From Taxawa tesnikishii (nom. ined.) (lineage: Eukaryota; Ascomycota; Dothideomycetes; Dothideales): a stretch of DNA of 64,000 bases. Each line of letters opens with the position of its first letter. The first letter of the stretch is position 1. The notes under the pieces were generated by a model. The model had not been told where the DNA came from and did no database searches. It was given only the letters and a program-made list of their open reading frames with translations. Where the stretch lies: positions 930,001 through 994,000 of the forward strand of contig JAPDRO010000002.1 of assembly GCA_030247885.1 (NCBI GenBank). Direction: 5' to 3'. The position numbers and the translations under genes are program-made. Positions 60,065 to 64,000 of this stretch are shown piece by piece.

Positions 60065-61100
60065 TATGAATGTAGAGACCGACTCTCTCTCCTTGATTTC
60101 TCTCGCTGGACCGAGAAAGGAAGTGAAGATAAAATGTTTGTTAAATGGCGGGGTGATGGTGACAAGCGGGACAAGCTCAAGGACACAAGGACAGCTTGCG
60201 GTTTGGGGCTTCAGGGAAGGCCTGCAGCCGAGCGCGCCAAGGAGATCAACAGCGGTCCGCTTTCCTTTGTTTCAGGAGATCTTGTTCACTTGCACCTGCA
60301 CCTGCACCTGCACCTGCACCTTCCGGAAGACAATCGTTATTGCAGTAAAAAGGGGGAAATGCTGACTCGAGAGGAGAAGAAAGGCTGGAAAGGCCCGTCT
60401 ATTTATTATACGAGAGACGGCTTCGGTGCTGCCATAGAGTTGCAGCGCAGATGTGGAACAGCCGCACTTGTGCAAAGGCTATAAATAATCGTGATATAAA
60501 GCCGTTGTGTGGCAGGGAAAGCTAGTAGTAAAGTAAGCTGCATCGAAGCCTGTCCTGTTTTGGCTCTACTCATACACCCAAACAGCCGTCATACGCGATA
60601 GTCGCTGCTTGCTGACGTGCGACACGCTTCTGGCCTGCAGCCGATGGAATACAGATACGGCGTTGAGGACCATACATCAACGAGATTCGGCACACTCGCG
60701 AGAGATGGACATGTATCTAACGACATGGTCGAACCATGTGGTTTTCGCTGATAGTAGAGTACAACTGATGCCGACCATGCATAAATCCTGTGACAAAAAC
60801 GACAACAAACTGTTCGCAACTTCCTCCGCTACCTTTGCCCAACGCCAGCCAGTACCTACACTTTTGCTCAAGAGATTGAACCGGCAAACGCTTTTTTTGG
60901 ACCGATGATAACACGAGGCTTTGCAAGACGCCAGTGAAGAACACCAGTAATGAGCGTGACTCCGCGGCGAGAGATGACCTGTGAAAATGCCCAAAGGCTG
61001 CCCGCTATATGGCGGCTGATTCTTGGTAGTTATATCCTGGGTTCGGTAGATGGTGCGCAGCATGCTGCGCATGTGGCGCGACGAGGCCGAGAGAATTGCC
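60065..61100. other. Intergenic, 1.0 kb
   Basis: SURF4 promoter (with the TGCACC array) and 3' flank of the membrane-anchored gene. ORFs at 60609-60908 (+) and 60677-61171 (-) lack conserved features. Confidence 0.4.
60291..60320. repeat. (TGCACC)5 tandem hexamer
   Basis: Five exact TGCACC units, about 230 bases upstream of the SURF4 start codon (which is on the minus strand). Reverse complement of the hexamer in EMP24 intron 1. Contains overlapping CACCTG/CAGGTG E-box-like sites. Confidence 0.95.
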
Positions 61101-62420
61101 TTACGCACCCCACTCGGAGTCTTCCGGATGACTACCAGCATCGATACCGGAGAAGCCGTTGAGGTGGGCAAATCCGTTGGAGGGCTTTGACACTGGAGCT
61201 GGAGCCTTGCTCACAGCTGGCGTAGGCTGCTCAACAGCAATGTTGTGCACAGAACCCGTGTCACTGCCGTCAGTGGTATCGGCGGCTTGGCGGTTCTTCT
61301 TCTGCTTCCTTCCCTTTGGCACAGTGTTCCAGCCGGACTCGTCCTCGCTAAGCTTGGTGGCCACTCTCATCTGGTCCTCTTCGGATGGAAGACCGTTGTC
61401 GTATTTGGCAGCAGTGCTGGTCGCTGCAGTGCTGTTGGCGAGAGGTCCGTTGGAGCTGGCGGTAGACTCCCCATCGTGGTCAAAGGTATCGAGGAGGGGC
61501 GCGTTGTTTGCAGAGACTGCGGCGGTAGGCTCGTCCATGACACGAGAAACAGTCTCAGCAGCCCAGGCGCTTGTGGCAGGCGGCTGGGAAGATACCATGC
61601 CGTTCCTGGCAGGCTCGCCACGAGCTTCACGAGCAGCGCGACGTTGCTTTTCGAGAAGCACCTGACGTTCCTTCTCCTCTGCCTCACGCTCAAGTCTGGC
61701 AGCCTCCTTCTTCTGGCGGTTCTGTCTCTGCTTCTTAGTCTCTGCCTCCTGGAAAGCGTTCTCTTTCTTTGGCTGGCGTTGCTTGGGCGGGTTAACCGGG
61801 GCAGTCAAGCGCAAAGACGATGGGCCAGCAGCGGGAGCCTCGAGCATGTCGGAGACATCACCTGCACGCAGGGACGGGGACATTGCTGGCGAGAGATCGT
61901 CGTCGGCTTCAGCACCGGTCGAAGAGGCGGAAGAGAATGCTGGGGCGGCACCACGAGCAGCAGACTGCTTCACAGTCTTGCTGCGCGAGCCAGCCTGCGC
62001 TGGTGGAGCAAGGCTTGTTCCCTGCCTCGCCTGAGCGAGCTGTTGTGCCCAGGCCCTGTTGTCAGCCTCCTCGGTGTCCGCATCATCGTTGTTCACGATT
62101 ACCGGAGGAGCCGCAGCGACTGGTCCTGCGCTCTTTCCGCCCTTCCTCTTCTTGCTGGGCTCCGCTCTGCTAGCGACCGAGGTGCTGCTCGCAGCTGGAA
62201 CATCGCTGCTGCTGACTTCAGACTTGCTGTCGACTTCGTTCTTGCGGCGTGATTTGGCCTCCTCCCGCCGGCGGGGAGCTTTGGTCTGCTGTGGCTGGAC
62301 CTGGTTCGAGACTGATGCTCCGCGCGTTCTGTTGGAAGTTGGCTGTCCCTGGTTCGAATAGTAATAGTAGCCCGCTCCTGCGACAGTGAGCGCTGTCAAC
62401 CAGGACATCCAAGGCTCCAT
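61101..62420 (-). CDS. Membrane-anchored low-complexity fungal protein
   Basis: Intronless, 439 residues, fully open. MEPWMSWLTALTVAGAGYYYYSNQ is an N-terminal membrane anchor with a short luminal or matrix end. The rest is disordered and charged: basic KKRKGGK, Ala/Ser-rich runs, a long Lys/Arg/Glu helix (AFQEAETKKQRQNRQKKEAARLEREAEEKERQ...), then SEDESGWNTVPKGRKQKKNRQ and an ending HPEDSEWGA. The conserved-looking pieces are the anchor, the charged helix, SGWNTVPKGRKQKK and the terminal DSEWGA. This resembles a conserved group of uncharacterised fungal proteins; a ribosome- or RNA-associated role at ER or mitochondria is only a guess. Confidence 0.8.
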   Translation of the reverse strand: MEPWMSWLTALTVAGAGYYYYSNQGQPTSNRTRGASVSNQVQPQQTKAPRRREEAKSRRKNEVDSKSEVSSSDVPAASSTSVASRAEPSKKRKGGKSAGPVAAAPPVIVNNDDADTEEADNRAWAQQLAQARQGTSLAPPAQAGSRSKTVKQSAARGAAPAFSSASSTGAEADDDLSPAMSPSLRAGDVSDMLEAPAAGPSSLRLTAPVNPPKQRQPKKENAFQEAETKKQRQNRQKKEAARLEREAEEKERQVLLEKQRRAAREARGEPARNGMVSSQPPATSAWAAETVSRVMDEPTAAVSANNAPLLDTFDHDGESTASSNGPLANSTAATSTAAKYDNGLPSEEDQMRVATKLSEDESGWNTVPKGRKQKKNRQAADTTDGSDTGSVHNIAVEQPTPAVSKAPAPVSKPSNGFAHLNGFSGIDAGSHPEDSEWGA

Positions 62421-63547
62421 GATGGTGATTTAGCTCGGGGACTGCCAAAGTCCGATGTGAGCGACGGTAGACTCTGGCGCGGGTTGTGCTGCCTACCTTG
62501 ATGTAGAGAAGTCGAGGCAGTTGGCCGAAACACTACTGTTGAAAGCGTGCGTTGTTCTGTGCGGAGTGTATTGAGAGGTACAGCCGTGAGGATCTGAACA
62601 GGGTGTTGTGCTTTGTAGGTTGAGCTTGAGGGCGAGGGACTACGAAGCAAGGAGGGCCAAGCTGGGCCAAGGTGTTGGCGAGCAAAAAGTTGGCGCCGAG
62701 TTGTATTTGTGCAATTGTAGTTGTCGGACTGTGATAGGAGAAAGCAGATTGATGGTCAAAAGAGCGGTGGGGAGGGGAAGAAGCGTGTTTGTGTTGGTAG
62801 TGACCGAGATGCCACGGTTGACGGTTGATGGTTGATGGTTGGTGGTGTGCACAAGTGCGTCAGGGGTGTGGCAGCTCAACGGAGGTCCCGTTCGGGCTGT
62901 TGGTCCGCTGCCTCAACTATTGCCGAGACGTAACCTGTTCGGGGTTCCGTGTGCTGTGCTGACACGAACACTCACTGGCGGCGGCAACAATGGCACAGTA
63001 GGAACGCAGCCCGCGAACAGGCAGTGCGGCAGTCCTGCGAACTAAGGGTGAACTATGTGAAGCACAACCGCTTTCCCCAGCTGTCGTTCGACACAGTCTC
63101 CGAACATTGACTTTCACTGCCAAGCTACACCATGCCGCGAGAGGGCGCGCTAGACGTGCTGCATAACCTGGGGTGCACACGCGCTGCAATCTAATCCGAT
63201 TTACCTTGCGCAATCGGTAGGGTGTACATGCATGCAGCGATCGCACTCTTTTCCATCACACTATGCTATTCCGGAGACCCAAAACTTCGAACTGGGCCAC
63301 GAGGACCGTTGTCGCACGTTTTACACCTCGATGCAGACGCTGCATCTTGCACGGAGCATCTAGCTCTGGATGGTCAAGCCAAGTGGCTTGTTCACGACGG
63401 ATCGGCAAGCCATGCGTTGAAAAGCCTGACAGCTTGACAGCACCATATGAATTGCATACGCTACAAACGAAACCCGCTACTATCAAATCACACATGTCGC
63501 ATCGCTTCGGTTTCCCGTCATCTTCCATTCCCATCATGTCCAGTGCG
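62421..63547. other. Intergenic, 1.1 kb
   Basis: Promoter of the membrane-anchored gene and 3' flank of homogentisate dioxygenase. Tandem ACGGTTGATGG-like units lie at 62815-62842. No gene called. Confidence 0.4.
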
Positions 63548-64000
63548 TTACCTGGCTCTGGTCTCCAATCTGGCCATTTGCTCCATCGGCGCCGTTCCTG
63601 ATGGTGCCCACCTTTTCTCCGGCCTCTTGAAGTGTGGCTTGAGAGGTTCCCAGCTCTCAGCGTTGTAGTCCTGTTGCACCTTCTTGCACTTCTTCAGTCC
63701 CCTGAAAAGACCAGTCAGCCTAGCCGCCGTACACATCCGAAGACCGTGACTTACCACTCAGTCACCCCGACCATGAGACAGCTCTCAAACATGAATGCCA
63801 TACTGCCCTCACCAACCTTCATCGGTTTGAGCTCCGCGTTTGATGCCTTCTCGTGCGTGGAGGCGTCCGGACCATGGGCGGACATGACATTATGCAGAGA
63901 GGCGCCAGCTGGTTGGAATCCTCCACCAGTCTTGGCGTCGTATTGGCCGTGGATGAGGCCCATGAACTCAGACATTGTGTTGCGGTGGTACCAGGGCGGA
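63548..64000 (-). CDS. hmgA: Homogentisate 1,2-dioxygenase, 3' part
   Basis: Iron enzyme that opens the homogentisate ring in tyrosine/phenylalanine breakdown, to maleylacetoacetate. Only the C-terminal about 135 residues are inside the window; the gene continues past 64000. Exons: beyond 64000 to 63755, then 63701-63548, in phase. All three iron ligands of the family can be seen: His in PPWYHRN, Glu in MSEFMGLI and His in [22 protein letters not shown] and [16 protein letters not shown] are family signatures. Its usual partners (fumarylacetoacetate hydrolase, maleylacetoacetate isomerase) are not in this window; in Aspergillus they adjoin it, so they may lie to the right. Confidence 0.95.

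Noticed and set aside
61245-62252. 335-residue ORF on the plus strand
   Set aside because: Antisense to the membrane-anchored gene; Leu/Ser/Arg-rich composition is the mirror of its charged repeats.

Overview
The window is nuclear DNA from a filamentous ascomycete (Pezizomycotina; Dothideomycetes would fit, but the sequence alone does not prove the class). The evidence is: genes split by many short GT-AG introns of about 45-110 bases; both strands used without operons; a Zn2Cys6 regulator, a DUF2011-type protein, a cytochrome b5-acyl-CoA dehydrogenase fusion and an ascomycete-type class II peroxidase; and no bacterial signals. I count 29 gene models, most of them housekeeping or secreted enzymes. 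I see no polyketide or peptide synthetase, no intact transposon, no virus-like element and no CRISPR.

Layout. 0-10 kb: OXNAD1-like mitochondrial reductase (+), monoglyceride lipase (+), Zn2Cys6 regulator (-), glycine-rich repeat protein (-), Trm61-type tRNA methyltransferase (-). 10-20 kb: Dcr2-type phosphoesterase (+), secreted GH31 alpha-glucosidase carrying an internal CBM20 starch-binding domain (+), an unknown conserved protein (-), a cation-diffusion-facilitator transporter (+). 20-30 kb: coiled-coil protein (+), a chromodomain plus tandem CCCH zinc-finger protein (-), Rab11/Ypt3 GTPase (+), small membrane protein (+), APC-family permease (+). 30-36 kb: M1 aminopeptidase (+) and coproporphyrinogen III oxidase (+). 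36-46.6 kb: DUF2011-like nuclear protein (-), class II haem peroxidase (-), a doubtful gene (-), bilirubin-oxidase-type multicopper oxidase (-), secreted beta-rich protein (+). 47-54 kb: O-acetylhomoserine sulfhydrylase (-), cytochrome b5-acyl-CoA dehydrogenase (+), haloacid dehalogenase (-), p24 cargo receptor Emp24 (-). 54-57.4 kb is a gene-poor stretch with two related tRNA-like elements. 57-64 kb: SANT/Myb-like protein (+), SURF4/Erv29 cargo receptor (-), a tail-rich membrane-anchored protein (-), and the 3' end of homogentisate 1,2-dioxygenase (-).

The genes do not form one pathway. Loose themes are extracellular breakdown of starch and phenolics (GH31-CBM20; peroxidase next to multicopper oxidase), secretory traffic (Rab11, Emp24, SURF4), and chromatin (the chromodomain protein).

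The most striking whole-window signal is technical or evolutionary. At least a dozen clearly conserved genes lose their reading frame by exactly one base, nearly always at a short homopolymer and nearly always as if one base were missing, while other genes are perfectly open. This must be settled (probably consensus error) before any gene here is called a pseudogene. The best candidates for new biology are the chromodomain-CCCH protein and the CBM20 domain placed inside the GH31 catalytic domain.
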